Made by a program: the position numbers and the translations under genes | NCBI GenBank assembly: GCA_020216925.1 | Contig: JAIWOL010000045.1 | Span: 1-13,666, forward strand | Origin: Thiobacillus sp. | GTDB lineage: Bacteria > Pseudomonadota > Gammaproteobacteria > Burkholderiales > Thiobacillaceae | DNA length: 13,666 nt | Direction of reading: 5' to 3' | Notes under the pieces: generated by a model | Told to the model about the DNA's origin: nothing | The model's input: only the letters and a program-made list of their open reading frames with translations | The model's database searches: none | Shown: positions 1 through 6,302 of the stretch, piece after piece | How positions within the stretch are numbered: position 1 is the stretch's first letter | How the letters are laid out: each line of letters opens with the position of its first letter

Positions 1-90
1 GGTTTTGGACTGGAATCGGTGGCAGAGTTTGAGCTGGAACAGGTGGCGGTTTTGAATCAGAATGAGTGGCGGTTTTCACTGGAATACGCA
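1..90. mobile_element. End of an IS21-like insertion sequence (partial)
   Basis: The first 90 bases hold tandem imperfect repeats of 24 bp: 11-34, 35-58 and a shortened 59-79, followed by a terminal TGGAATACGCA at 80-90. Each unit has the shape TGGAAnnGGTGGCnnnTTTGA. Multiple short terminal repeats that bind the transposase, and ends of the form TG...CA, are typical of the IS21 (istA/istB) family. Read from the gene side the end would start TGCGTATTCCAG. The edge at base 90 is supported by the neighbouring cytochrome gene, whose reading frame continues four codons past this point and stops. No transposase gene is in view, so the family call rests on the repeats alone. Confidence 0.6.
11..79. 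repeat. Three 24-bp tandem repeats in the IS end
   Basis: Units at 11-34, 35-58 and 59-79 share the cores GGTGGC or AGTGGC and GTTTT/GTTTG. They differ at a few positions, and the last is three bases shorter. They are likely transposase binding sites, as in IS21-type ends. Confidence 0.65.
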
Positions 91-285
91 CTTGCGCGCG
101 AAATGGGTGGTCCAGGCCAGTCCTTTCTTGCCGGTGCCCGCGATGTTCTTGGTGAAGAACTGGTGGCAGGTGAGGCAGGAACTGTGATGGAACTTGGCGT
201 GCAGGTGGGTGCTGAACCTGGTGTCGTCGGCCCAGGCCGTGGCGGCAAAAGTTGCCAGGCTGGCGGTGAGGAATGATCTGATCAT
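76..285 (-). pseudogene. Periplasmic c-type cytochrome, truncated by an IS end
   Basis: The gene starts at ATG 283-285 with a GGAGA Shine-Dalgarno 5 bases upstream, 19 bp after the soxZ stop, so it belongs to the sox operon. Residues 1-19 (MIRSFLTASLATFAATAWA) are a clear Sec signal peptide. A heme c motif CLTCH lies at residues 37-41, in a His-rich context (THLHAKFHH). Codon 65 is the last in native sequence. Residues 66-69 (CVFQ) and the TGA stop come from the insertion element, so only the N-terminal part remains. One heme motif is left; the intact protein could have carried more. The family is not recognised beyond c-type cytochrome. If expressed, the product would be a secreted fragment of about 50 residues, probably non-functional. 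Confidence 0.7.
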
Positions 286-304
286 GAGGGTCTCCGTGTG
301 AATG

Positions 305-607
305 TCAGCTTGCGGTGGCTTCGACGCTGCCCTTGTCGCCGGTGTTGTCTTCGGCGCTGACCGTGACCTTGTCGCCGGCTTTCATGCCCTTGACCTTGAA
401 GGCCAGGTAGGGGTCCTTGGAAATGCCGCCGCCCCATTGCCCGTCCACGACGGTTTTGCCGTTGACCGCCACGACGACGTTCTTCACGAAATGTGCCGGG
501 ATCAGTTGTCCGCTCTTGGCGTCCTTGCGCAGGCCGTTTTCCGAGGGGTGGGTCATCAGCACCTTGATTTCGCCGCTACCGGCGCGTACTCGCATTGCAA
601 TAGCCAT
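305..607 (-). CDS. soxZ: Sulfur oxidation carrier subunit SoxZ
   Basis: This 100-residue protein has the length and sequence style of SoxZ. It has no signal peptide, and the features seen are KVLMTHPSENGLRKD near the N-terminus, HFVKNVVVAVNGK in the middle and the end DNTGDKGSVEA. SoxZ pairs with SoxY in the periplasm. It is a small immunoglobulin-like protein that holds the SoxY swinging arm while sulfur intermediates are bound, and it is exported together with SoxY by the Tat system. The ATG at 605-607 is preceded by AAGGA. The gene lies 23 bp after soxY, the usual order. The SoxXA, SoxB and SoxCD partners are not in the window. Confidence 0.95.
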   Translation of the reverse strand: MAIAMRVRAGSGEIKVLMTHPSENGLRKDAKSGQLIPAHFVKNVVVAVNGKTVVDGQWGGGISKDPYLAFKVKGMKAGDKVTVSAEDNTGDKGSVEATAS

Positions 608-630
608 GTGTCTGTTCCTTTCCAGTGTGA

Positions 631-1095
631 TCAGCCGCCGCAGCCGCCGACTGTGACTTTCACTTCCTTGGCGGCGGTGTAGACCTTGCCACCGGCTTTC
701 ACCACTGCACGGACATTGGCCGTTTGCCCCATGCGTATCCGGGTGGCCAGCATGCCGTCGAAATCGGTGAGCGAGTAAAGAGCCACCAGCGGGGTGGCGT
801 TCTTCTCGCCCAGAATGGCAATGGAGTCGACATTGGGCAGCGTGGTCACGACTTCGACCGGCACCACTGCGCCGTTCTCGGCGATGTCCGGCGCCTTGAT
901 GGCGATGTCCTTGGATTCGGCTGCGCCGCTGGCGCCAATGGCGGCCAGGGCGTCGGCAGGCTTGGTGGCCGTGAAACCGGTGGCGTTCCAGTCGGCGAGT
1001 ACCTGCCCCGGTTTCAGGAGACCCGCGGCAATGGCGGTGGCGATCAGCCCTGCCGATGCCGTGCCCTGAAGAAAGGTTCTGCGATGACGATTCAT
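631..1095 (-). CDS. soxY: Sulfur oxidation carrier subunit SoxY
   Basis: SoxY carries sulfur intermediates covalently on a C-terminal cysteine. The 154-residue protein ends in VTVGGCGG, with Cys152 in the diagnostic GGCGG tail. The N-terminus has a Tat signal (RRTFLQG at residues 5-11, hydrophobic run to about residue 27, cleavage probably near residue 34, VLA|DWN). The length matches the family. An AGGAG sequence 7-8 bases upstream of ATG 1093-1095 supports the start. It lies 24 bp after the Met-rich repeat gene and is followed by soxZ. Its placement with fccAB rather than with soxXAB suggests that this copy serves sulfide or sulfane-sulfur oxidation in partnership with flavocytochrome c; that role is inferred. 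Confidence 0.95.
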   Translation of the reverse strand: MNRHRRTFLQGTASAGLIATAIAAGLLKPGQVLADWNATGFTATKPADALAAIGASGAAESKDIAIKAPDIAENGAVVPVEVVTTLPNVDSIAILGEKNATPLVALYSLTDFDGMLATRIRMGQTANVRAVVKAGGKVYTAAKEVKVTVGGCGG

Positions 1096-1119
1096 GGTTG
1101 TGCTCCTGGGTTTATGGAT

Positions 1120-1716
1120 TTACTTGGCGGCGGGGGGCTGGGCGGGAACCATACCGGGCATCGCGCCCATGATGGCGCCGTAGCCCGCCGGGTTCATGGG
1201 CGCCATCAGGGTGTTCATCATCTGTGGACTCATGGGCACCATCATCCAGTTGGTGTAGAGGGCGGGGTTCATCATCTGCATGCCCATGTTCATCATGCGC
1301 GGGTCCATGGGCACCATCATCCAGCCCATCAGGTTGGCGGGGTTCATCATCTGCGTCATGAGCGCGGTGTAGAAATTGGGGTCCATGCCGGCGGCCATCC
1401 ATTTCATCGACACGCCGGGATCCATGAACTGCATGTAGTTGTTCATGGCGGCCGGGCTCATCATGCCGGCCATCATGTTCATCGAGGTCTGCGGGTTCAT
1501 CATGGCGTTGCCCATCGCCGGCATCATGGCCGGGTTCATCATGGCGCCGCTCCACTGCACGAAATTTTTCGGATCCTTGAAGGCCGAGGCGTTCTGGGTG
1601 GGGTCGGTCATCTTCGCGACCCAGCCCTCGGCCGAAGTCGGGGTGGCTGGCGCGGCGGGCGGGTTGGCCAGTGCAAGTGCGGGGGTCAGGGCAATCAGGG
1701 GAATGATTTGTTTCAT
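1120..1716 (-). CDS. Secreted methionine-rich tandem-repeat protein
   Basis: I do not recognise this 198-residue protein as a named family. A Sec signal peptide spans about residues 1-17 (cleavage near ALA|NPP). The mature part consists of tandem units of 25-26 residues starting near 46, 72, 97, 123, 148 and 173. Each opens with MNP, MDP or KDP, and most carry a Trp about ten residues in (W55, W106, W132, W157) followed by M/V-rich VPM or AGM. By hand count 43 of 198 residues are methionine (about 22%), many as MM pairs. There is no cysteine and no heme motif. Met-rich periplasmic segments elsewhere bind copper(I) or act as methionine-oxidation buffers; either role is only a guess here. It lies between fccB and soxY on the same strand, with a GGAG Shine-Dalgarno before ATG 1714-1716. 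A role in binding or protecting Sox or flavocytochrome components is plausible. Confidence 0.85.
   Translation of the reverse strand: MKQIIPLIALTPALALANPPAAPATPTSAEGWVAKMTDPTQNASAFKDPKNFVQWSGAMMNPAMMPAMGNAMMNPQTSMNMMAGMMSPAAMNNYMQFMDPGVSMKWMAAGMDPNFYTALMTQMMNPANLMGWMMVPMDPRMMNMGMQMMNPALYTNWMMVPMSPQMMNTLMAPMNPAGYGAIMGAMPGMVPAQPPAAK
1123..1581 (-). repeat. DNA encoding six Met-rich 25-26-residue repeats
   Basis: The coding stretch for residues about 46-198 shows repeated CATCAT(C) and GGGTTCATCATG blocks on the plus strand, which are the MM and MMNP codons. Period is 75-78 bases. The units are diverged at the DNA level, so the repeat is old and has probably been kept by selection on the protein. 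Confidence 0.75.
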
Positions 1717-1748
1717 CGGGCGCTCCGTTGCGAATGCAAAATCGTTGT

Positions 1749-1776
1749 AAAAAATCCGGCAGGCAGACCCTGCCGG
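1749..1776 (-). terminator. Intrinsic terminator after fccB
   Basis: On the minus strand an 8-bp perfect stem (CCGGCAGG / CCTGCCGG, 1756-1763 with 1769-1776) with a 5-base loop is followed by A and then T6 (1749-1754). It lies 18 bp after the fccB stop and 32 bp before the start of the Met-rich gene. That leaves almost no room for a new promoter, so partial read-through is likely. Confidence 0.8.
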
Positions 1777-1794
1777 TTCCTGCCATGAGGAGGA

Positions 1795-3054
1795 CTACAG
1801 GAAAGTGTCGCTCCAGATACCTTCGGCCCAGGCTTCGGCATACACCGCCTCTTCCTCGGACAGGTCACTGGAGATGCCGCCACCGGTCTGGGCCGTCATC
1901 TGATCCTTGGCAGGGTCGTAACGGAACACGGTGGCAATGTGGATCGCGCGGTCTTCACTCACGGCGCTGTAACAGGTGTTCGATACAACGGGCACCGGGT
2001 CGGGCTGGCGGCCGTTCAAGAGTTCGACCACGGCGTTGGCGCAGACCTTGCCCATGTTGTTGGCCATGTGGCCCGACTTGGGGAAGTTCGACAAGAGCGC
2101 ATCGCCAATGACGTGCACGTTGGGTTTGGCTTTCGATTCGTAGGTGACGAAGCTGGCCGGGCACCACACGCCGCTGGAGTCGGTGCGCACGCCCGCCAGT
2201 TCGGCCACCTGGCCGGCGCGCTGCGGCGGAATGATGTTGATCACGGCGGCCTTGATGTCCTCGAACTCGGTGCTGGCGATCATGCCTTCGGCGTCGACCT
2301 TCACCACCTTGCTGTTCGGGCGGTATTCGACCCAGTCCTTGTACAGAGTATTCCAGGCCTTCATGAACAGCGGTTTTTTCGACGCCACGTCCGGGTTGGC
2401 GTCGAGCATGATGATCTTGGACTTGGGTTTGGCGCGCTTGAGGTAGTTGGCGATCAGACACACACGCTCGTACGGCCCGGGCGGGCAGCGGTAGGGCGCG
2501 AGCGGCATGCCGACGACGATGACGCCGCCGTCCTTCATCGACTCCACTTGCTGGCGCAGTTTGAGCGTCTGTTCGCCGGCTTTCCAGGCGTGCAGGATGG
2601 TCTGCTGCGCCTTTGCGTCGTAGCCCTCGATCTGGTCGAAGCGGAAATCGATGCCGGGCGACAGGATCAGCCGGTCATAGGCAAAGCTGGCTTTTTCCGT
2701 CCTGACCATGCGTTTGTCGGTGTCGATCGCGGTCACCGTGTCCACCACCACGTTCACGCCGTATTTGGATTTGAGCGCATCGTAGGTCTGGGTGAGGTCG
2801 TCCAGCGTCTTCAACCCGGCCAGCACCAGGTTGGACAGCGGACAGGAAACGAACTTGGGTTCGCGGTCGATCAGGGTGACTTCAATGCCCGGATCCCACA
2901 TGCGGATGTATTTCGCGGCAGTCGCGCCGCCAAACCCTGCACCCACGATCACGACCTTGGCTTTTGCCGCGCCGGCGCGGGCGCGCAGCGGAAGCCCGGC
3001 GGCTGCCAGTCCCGCCGCGGAGACCTTCAGAAAATCGCGTCTTTGCATGGTCAT
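1795..3054 (-). CDS. fccB: Flavocytochrome c sulfide dehydrogenase, flavoprotein subunit (FccB/SoxF)
   Basis: FccB oxidises sulfide to sulfur in the periplasm and passes electrons to the cytochrome subunit FccA. The 419-residue protein has a Tat signal (QRRDFLKVSAAG, residues 4-15, cleavage near 28) and an FAD Rossmann motif VVIVGAGFGGATAA at 34-47. Cys71 lies in SCPLSN, the position where family members attach FAD covalently. Cys190 (YRCPPGPYERVC) and Cys361 (NTCYS) match the redox-active cysteine pair. A second FAD contact is VIGDA at 315-319, and the C-terminal flavocytochrome domain follows. The start at ATG 3052-3054 is favoured over Met3 because GAGGAG lies 6 bases upstream. The fccA stop lies 10 bp upstream, so the two genes are coupled. 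A terminator follows. Confidence 0.95.
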   Translation of the reverse strand: MTMQRRDFLKVSAAGLAAAGLPLRARAGAAKAKVVIVGAGFGGATAAKYIRMWDPGIEVTLIDREPKFVSCPLSNLVLAGLKTLDDLTQTYDALKSKYGVNVVVDTVTAIDTDKRMVRTEKASFAYDRLILSPGIDFRFDQIEGYDAKAQQTILHAWKAGEQTLKLRQQVESMKDGGVIVVGMPLAPYRCPPGPYERVCLIANYLKRAKPKSKIIMLDANPDVASKKPLFMKAWNTLYKDWVEYRPNSKVVKVDAEGMIASTEFEDIKAAVINIIPPQRAGQVAELAGVRTDSSGVWCPASFVTYESKAKPNVHVIGDALLSNFPKSGHMANNMGKVCANAVVELLNGRQPDPVPVVSNTCYSAVSEDRAIHIATVFRYDPAKDQMTAQTGGGISSDLSEEEAVYAEAWAEGIWSDTFL

Positions 3055-3064
3055 GGTCGGCTCC

Positions 3065-3571
3065 TCAGGGCTTCACGGCGGCGAAGATCGCGGCCATCTG
3101 TTCGATTTCGTCGTCGGTGTAGGCCACTGCATGCTGGTGCATCACCGTGGCCGCGCGCGAACCGTCCTTGAAGGCTTTCATCTGCTTGACGAAGTAGTCC
3201 TTTTCGAGCCCGGCGAGCCCAGGAATGGCGCCATGACTGATGCCGTTCGTGCCGTGGCAGCTGGCGCAGGTGGCGGCGATCACCCGGCCGTGGGTGGAGG
3301 CGGGGTTGGCAGGGGAGAGGGCGGGTGCGCCGGCCTCTGCGGCGGGCGCGGGGCTGGCCGCTGCCACACCGGCCACCGCCTGCGCGGGCACCAGCATCCA
3401 TTGGGGGGTGATCTGCCCGTTGATCATCACGGCCACCGGCACCGCCACCCAGCCCTTGAAGGCGTCGAGCGAAACCGGGCCGGCCGGCATGCGCGTGGGC
3501 ATGGGCACGGGGTTGGATAAAGCGGGGCTGGCAAGCAGCAGCGTCGCCAGCAAGGCGGTGGTGCGGATCAT
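3065..3571 (-). CDS. fccA: Flavocytochrome c sulfide dehydrogenase, cytochrome subunit (FccA/SoxE-like)
   Basis: This monoheme c-type cytochrome probably takes electrons from FccB. I chose ATG 3569-3571 because GGAGGA lies 5 bases upstream and the product begins with a Sec signal peptide (residues 1-19, LLLASPALS|NP). The reading frame is open 48 bases further up, but that start would bury the signal. The protein is 168 residues long. Residues 31-64 form a small domain with two Trp-VP segments (GWVAVP, QWMLVP). An Ala/Pro-rich linker runs from 66 to 95. A class I cytochrome domain follows with CASCH at 102-106 and a likely axial Met144 (ATVMHQHAVAYT). The single heme is as in small chemotroph FccA proteins rather than the diheme form of purple sulfur bacteria. 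The extra N-terminal segment is unusual. Assignment to FccA rests mainly on its coupling to fccB. Confidence 0.85.
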   Translation of the reverse strand: MIRTTALLATLLLASPALSNPVPMPTRMPAGPVSLDAFKGWVAVPVAVMINGQITPQWMLVPAQAVAGVAAASPAPAAEAGAPALSPANPASTHGRVIAATCASCHGTNGISHGAIPGLAGLEKDYFVKQMKAFKDGSRAATVMHQHAVAYTDDEIEQMAAIFAAVKP

Positions 3572-3628
3572 GGCATTCCTCCAGGCGGAATCGTCGTTGT
3601 ATGCCACGCGAGGCGGCACGTGAAACTT

Positions 3629-3644
3629 AGCAGGAGGCGTTCCA
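3629..3644 (-). promoter_or_regulatory. Sigma-54 (-24/-12) promoter for fccAB
   Basis: The minus strand reads TGGAACGCCTCCTGCT, which matches the consensus TGGCACGN4TTGCW at all but two fixed positions. GG and GC have the required 12-base offset. The start of transcription would fall near 3619, giving a leader of about 48 nt before the fccA start. A sigma-54 activator gene and palindromic sites lie just upstream. Confidence 0.75.
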
Positions 3645-3695
3645 GATACAAAAAATAATCTATGTATTTGTTATTAAAAGATTAAGTTTGTTGAT
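3645..3695. other. AT-rich spacer between activator sites and sigma-54 promoter
   Basis: This stretch is strongly AT-rich (ACAAAAAATAATC, TTATTAAAAGATTAAG) in an otherwise GC-rich window. It sits between the proposed upstream activator sites and the -24/-12 element, where IHF-type bending often occurs. ATCAACAAACTTAA on the minus strand is close to an IHF site but has one base too many in the spacer. No coding sequence is seen. Confidence 0.4.
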
Positions 3696-3708
3696 GGCAA
3701 GATCGGAG

Positions 3709-3734
3709 TCTGCCAATCGGTCTGACATGGCAGA
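3709..3734. promoter_or_regulatory. Secondary activator half-sites
   Basis: TCTGCCAA at 3709-3716 and TCTGACA-TGGCAGA at 3721-3734 repeat the half-site of the neighbouring 16-bp palindrome. Spacing differs from the perfect site, so they may be weaker or cooperative binding sites for the same regulator. Confidence 0.5.
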
Positions 3735-3740
3735 GCGGGT

Positions 3741-3756
3741 TCTGCCAATTGGCAGA
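3741..3756. promoter_or_regulatory. Upstream activator palindrome (probable binding site of the adjacent regulator)
   Basis: TCTGCCAATTGGCAGA is a perfect 16-bp palindrome, 17 bp after the activator gene stop and about 112 bp upstream of the -24/-12 element, centre to centre. That is a normal distance for a sigma-54 enhancer site. No T-run follows on either strand, which argues against a terminator. Confidence 0.65.
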
Positions 3757-3773
3757 CCGATGGCGCGCAGCTA

Positions 3774-5126
3774 TCAGAAGCGCGGGACTGGGTCGGCGAG
3801 CAATTTGAGCCGGCGGTACAGGGTGCGCTCGCTCATGTTCAGAAAGGCCGCCGTCTTGCGGCGATTGCCGTCGAAGCGGGCAAGCGTGGCCTGGATCGTG
3901 GCAAGCGAGATATCGTCGTCGCGGTGGCACTGGTGGCCCAGCGCAACCTGGTCGGCGTCACGCATGCGCTGTTCCAGCGCTTTGGCCCGGCGGATTTCCT
4001 CGGGCAGATGCTGGGGCAGGATGGCGCCGCCGCGCGCCAGCAGGGCGGCGCGTTCGACGATGTTTTTCAGTTCGCGCATGTTGCCGGGGAAAGGATAACG
4101 GCGCAGCAGCGCCATCGCGTCATCGCTGATCGGCGTGGTCAGCTTGCCAGGCATCTTGCGCGACAGGAAATGCGCAACCAGGTGCGGGATGTCGTCCTGG
4201 CGGTGGCGCAGCGGCGGCAATTCGATCTGCATCACGTTGATGCGGTAGTAGAGATCGGCGCGGAAATCACCGCGGTCAACCATGGCCTTGAGATCGCGGT
4301 GAGTGGCGCAGATGAAGCGAAAATTCACGCGCCGCTCTTCGGTGCCGCCGAGCCGGCGAAAGGTGCCGGTTTCCAGCACGCGCAAAAGCTTGGCCTGGAG
4401 CGAAAGCGGAATTTCGCCGATTTCGTCCATGAACAGGGTGCCGCCGTCGGCGAGCTCGACCAGGCCCTTCTTGGCTCCGACACAGCCTGTGAACGCGCCC
4501 GGCTCGTGGCCGAACAGTTCGTTCACCAGCAGCTCCTCGGTGAAGCTGGTGCTGTCGATGGTGACGAAGGGGCCGCTCGCGCGCGGCGATTTGCGGTGCA
4601 GCAATTGCGCCGCCATTTCCTTGCCCGTACCGGTCTCGCCATGGATCAGCGCGGGCGAGTCGCTTTCGGCCACGAGGCAGATGTTGTCGATCACGCGCAT
4701 GAACGAGGGGCAGCAGCCGACCATTTTCTCGTCGTCGAAAGCCAGCTCCTGCTCGTGGGTGATCGAGCGCATGCCCTCGCCCATGTAGAGGACACGGCCC
4801 TGATCGTCGAACACCGGCGAGCCGTGAATGGCGACGTACTCGGGTTTGTGGTCGCGGTCCAGGTGGCGATGGATGACCTGGACCGCCTCGCTGCTGCGAA
4901 ACGTGCGCTCCAGCGGACATTCCTCGCCATTGATTTCACAGGGAGTGGGCGACTTGTGCGACACCTCGTGGCACTTCATGCCGATAATTTCGGCCGGCGC
5001 CAGCCGGGTGTAGGCCTCGGCGTAGCGCTGGTTGCAGGCGACGATGGTGTAGTCGCGGTCGATCAGCGCGAATGGCTCCGGGTGGGCATCCACCAGGCTT
5101 TGCACGAATTTGCTTTTGCCCGGCAC
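3774..5126 (-). CDS. PAS-domain sigma-54-dependent transcriptional activator
   Basis: The 450-residue protein has the three parts of an enhancer-binding protein. A PAS sensor domain spans about 8-125. The AAA+ domain spans about 135-365, with Walker A GETGTGKE (163-170), the sigma-54 contact loop GAFTG (210-214), Walker B LFMDEIGE (231-238) and ATHRDL (274-279). A Fis-type helix-turn-helix lies at 405-443 ([20 protein letters not shown]). There is no receiver domain, so it probably senses a ligand or redox state directly. The PAS domain carries Cys52, Cys63 and Cys70 in a [12 protein letters not shown]...GEECPLE motif, a possible metal, Fe-S or thiol sensor. The start is GTG at 5124-5126, 12 bp after the ccsA stop; no other good start follows until Met50. 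Likely target: the fccAB-sox genes just downstream. The signal is unknown; sulfide, polysulfide or thiosulfate would fit. Confidence 0.93.
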   Translation of the reverse strand: MPGKSKFVQSLVDAHPEPFALIDRDYTIVACNQRYAEAYTRLAPAEIIGMKCHEVSHKSPTPCEINGEECPLERTFRSSEAVQVIHRHLDRDHKPEYVAIHGSPVFDDQGRVLYMGEGMRSITHEQELAFDDEKMVGCCPSFMRVIDNICLVAESDSPALIHGETGTGKEMAAQLLHRKSPRASGPFVTIDSTSFTEELLVNELFGHEPGAFTGCVGAKKGLVELADGGTLFMDEIGEIPLSLQAKLLRVLETGTFRRLGGTEERRVNFRFICATHRDLKAMVDRGDFRADLYYRINVMQIELPPLRHRQDDIPHLVAHFLSRKMPGKLTTPISDDAMALLRRYPFPGNMRELKNIVERAALLARGGAILPQHLPEEIRRAKALEQRMRDADQVALGHQCHRDDDISLATIQATLARFDGNRRKTAAFLNMSERTLYRRLKLLADPVPRF

Positions 5127-5138
5127 GATGCGCCCCGT

Positions 5139-6278
5139 TTACAGCTCGCCGTAGGAATGCAGCCCCGACAGGAACATGTTCACCCCGATGAAGGCAAAAG
5201 TGGTGACGAACAGGCCCACCACCGCCCACCAGGCCAGCATCGGGCCGCGCAGGCCCTTGACCAGACGGATATGCAGCCAGGCCGCGTAGTTCAGCCACAC
5301 GATCAGCGCCCAGGTCTCCTTCGGGTCCCACGACCAGTAGCCGCCCCAGGCTTCGGCCGCCCACATCGCGCCGAGGATGGTGGCAATGGTGAAGAAGGCA
5401 AAGCCGATGGCAATGGCCTTGTACATGATGTCGTCGATGACTTCTGGCCTGGGCAGTCGGCTGGCGAGAATGCCGCGCGCCGACAGCAGATAGGCCACGC
5501 CGAGCATGGCGGCAATGGCGAAGGCGCCGTAGCCGACAAAATTGGCAGGCACGTGCAGCTTCATCCACCAGGATTTCAGCGCGGGAACCAGTGGCTGGAT
5601 TTCGTGCGCGCCCCGGTCAAAGGTGTACCAGAGGATGAAGCCCACAGCGGCGGAAATGATCAGCAGCACAAAACCGCCCAGCTGGCGCGTCTGGTAACGT
5701 GCTTCGTAATACAGATACATCATCGCGGTGATGAGACAGAACAGCACGAAGACTTCGTACAGGTTCGACACCGGAATGTGGCCGACGTCGGGGCCGATGA
5801 GATAGGACTCGTACCAGCGCACCATGAGGCCGATCCAGCCCATGGTCACGGCTACCCAGGTCATCGCCATGCCGGTGCTGTTCAGGAAATCCGAACGCGC
5901 CAGCAGGCCGGCCCAGTAAGTGACGGTGGCGAGCAGGAACAGTGCGCACATCCACATGATGGCCGCCTGGCTGGAGATCAGGTATTTGAGCAGGAACGCC
6001 TGTTCCATGCGTCCGAGATCGCCGCCGTACTGGCCGAGCGCTACCAGGCTCAATGCGCCAACTGCAATGAAGAGCACCCGGAATGGCTTCCAGAACCAGC
6101 CAAAGACCGCCAGCGCAGGAATCGAGGCGAGCAGGATGGCTTTCTCGTAGCCATCCATGAAACCGCCGTAACGCGACAGGGCGAACAGCAGGCCGCCCGC
6201 GACAATGGCCGCAAACAGCCAGTCGAACCAGGTCAGGCGCTTGAGCAGCGGGGCGGGTTGGTTGAGCGCAATTTCCAT
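5139..6278 (-). CDS. ccsA: System II cytochrome c maturation protein CcsA/ResC (heme handling)
   Basis: This integral membrane protein works with ResB (Ccs1) to carry heme across the membrane and attach it to apocytochromes c. The 379-residue sequence is mostly hydrophobic helices. It has the tryptophan-rich heme-handling motif WGGYWSWDPKETW at 311-323, the preceding SNLYEV at 171-176, and candidate heme-ligating histidines H242 (KLHVPANF) and H336 (WLHIR). The ATG at 6276-6278 has GGAGAG about 8 bases upstream. It follows resB by 24 bp and precedes the activator gene by 12 bp, so the three probably share a transcript. Its length is within the usual range for ResC-type proteins. Naming varies: the same protein is called CcsA, ResC or, in some annotations, CcsB. 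Confidence 0.93.
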   Translation of the reverse strand: MEIALNQPAPLLKRLTWFDWLFAAIVAGGLLFALSRYGGFMDGYEKAILLASIPALAVFGWFWKPFRVLFIAVGALSLVALGQYGGDLGRMEQAFLLKYLISSQAAIMWMCALFLLATVTYWAGLLARSDFLNSTGMAMTWVAVTMGWIGLMVRWYESYLIGPDVGHIPVSNLYEVFVLFCLITAMMYLYYEARYQTRQLGGFVLLIISAAVGFILWYTFDRGAHEIQPLVPALKSWWMKLHVPANFVGYGAFAIAAMLGVAYLLSARGILASRLPRPEVIDDIMYKAIAIGFAFFTIATILGAMWAAEAWGGYWSWDPKETWALIVWLNYAAWLHIRLVKGLRGPMLAWWAVVGLFVTTFAFIGVNMFLSGLHSYGEL

Positions 6279-6302
6279 GATGGGACTCTCCGGTTGGGGC
6301 GC

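Noticed and set aside
724..1788. 354-codon plus-strand frame with many HH and GG pairs
   Set aside because: It is the reverse of the repeat codons of the Met-rich gene and soxY (CAT codons give His). There is no start signal, and the minus-strand gene has a signal peptide and ribosome site.
3697..3716. TGGCAGA...CTTGC as a second sigma-54 promoter on the minus strand
   Set aside because: The GG and GC are 16 bases apart instead of 12, so it cannot be a -24/-12 element. It overlaps an activator half-site instead.
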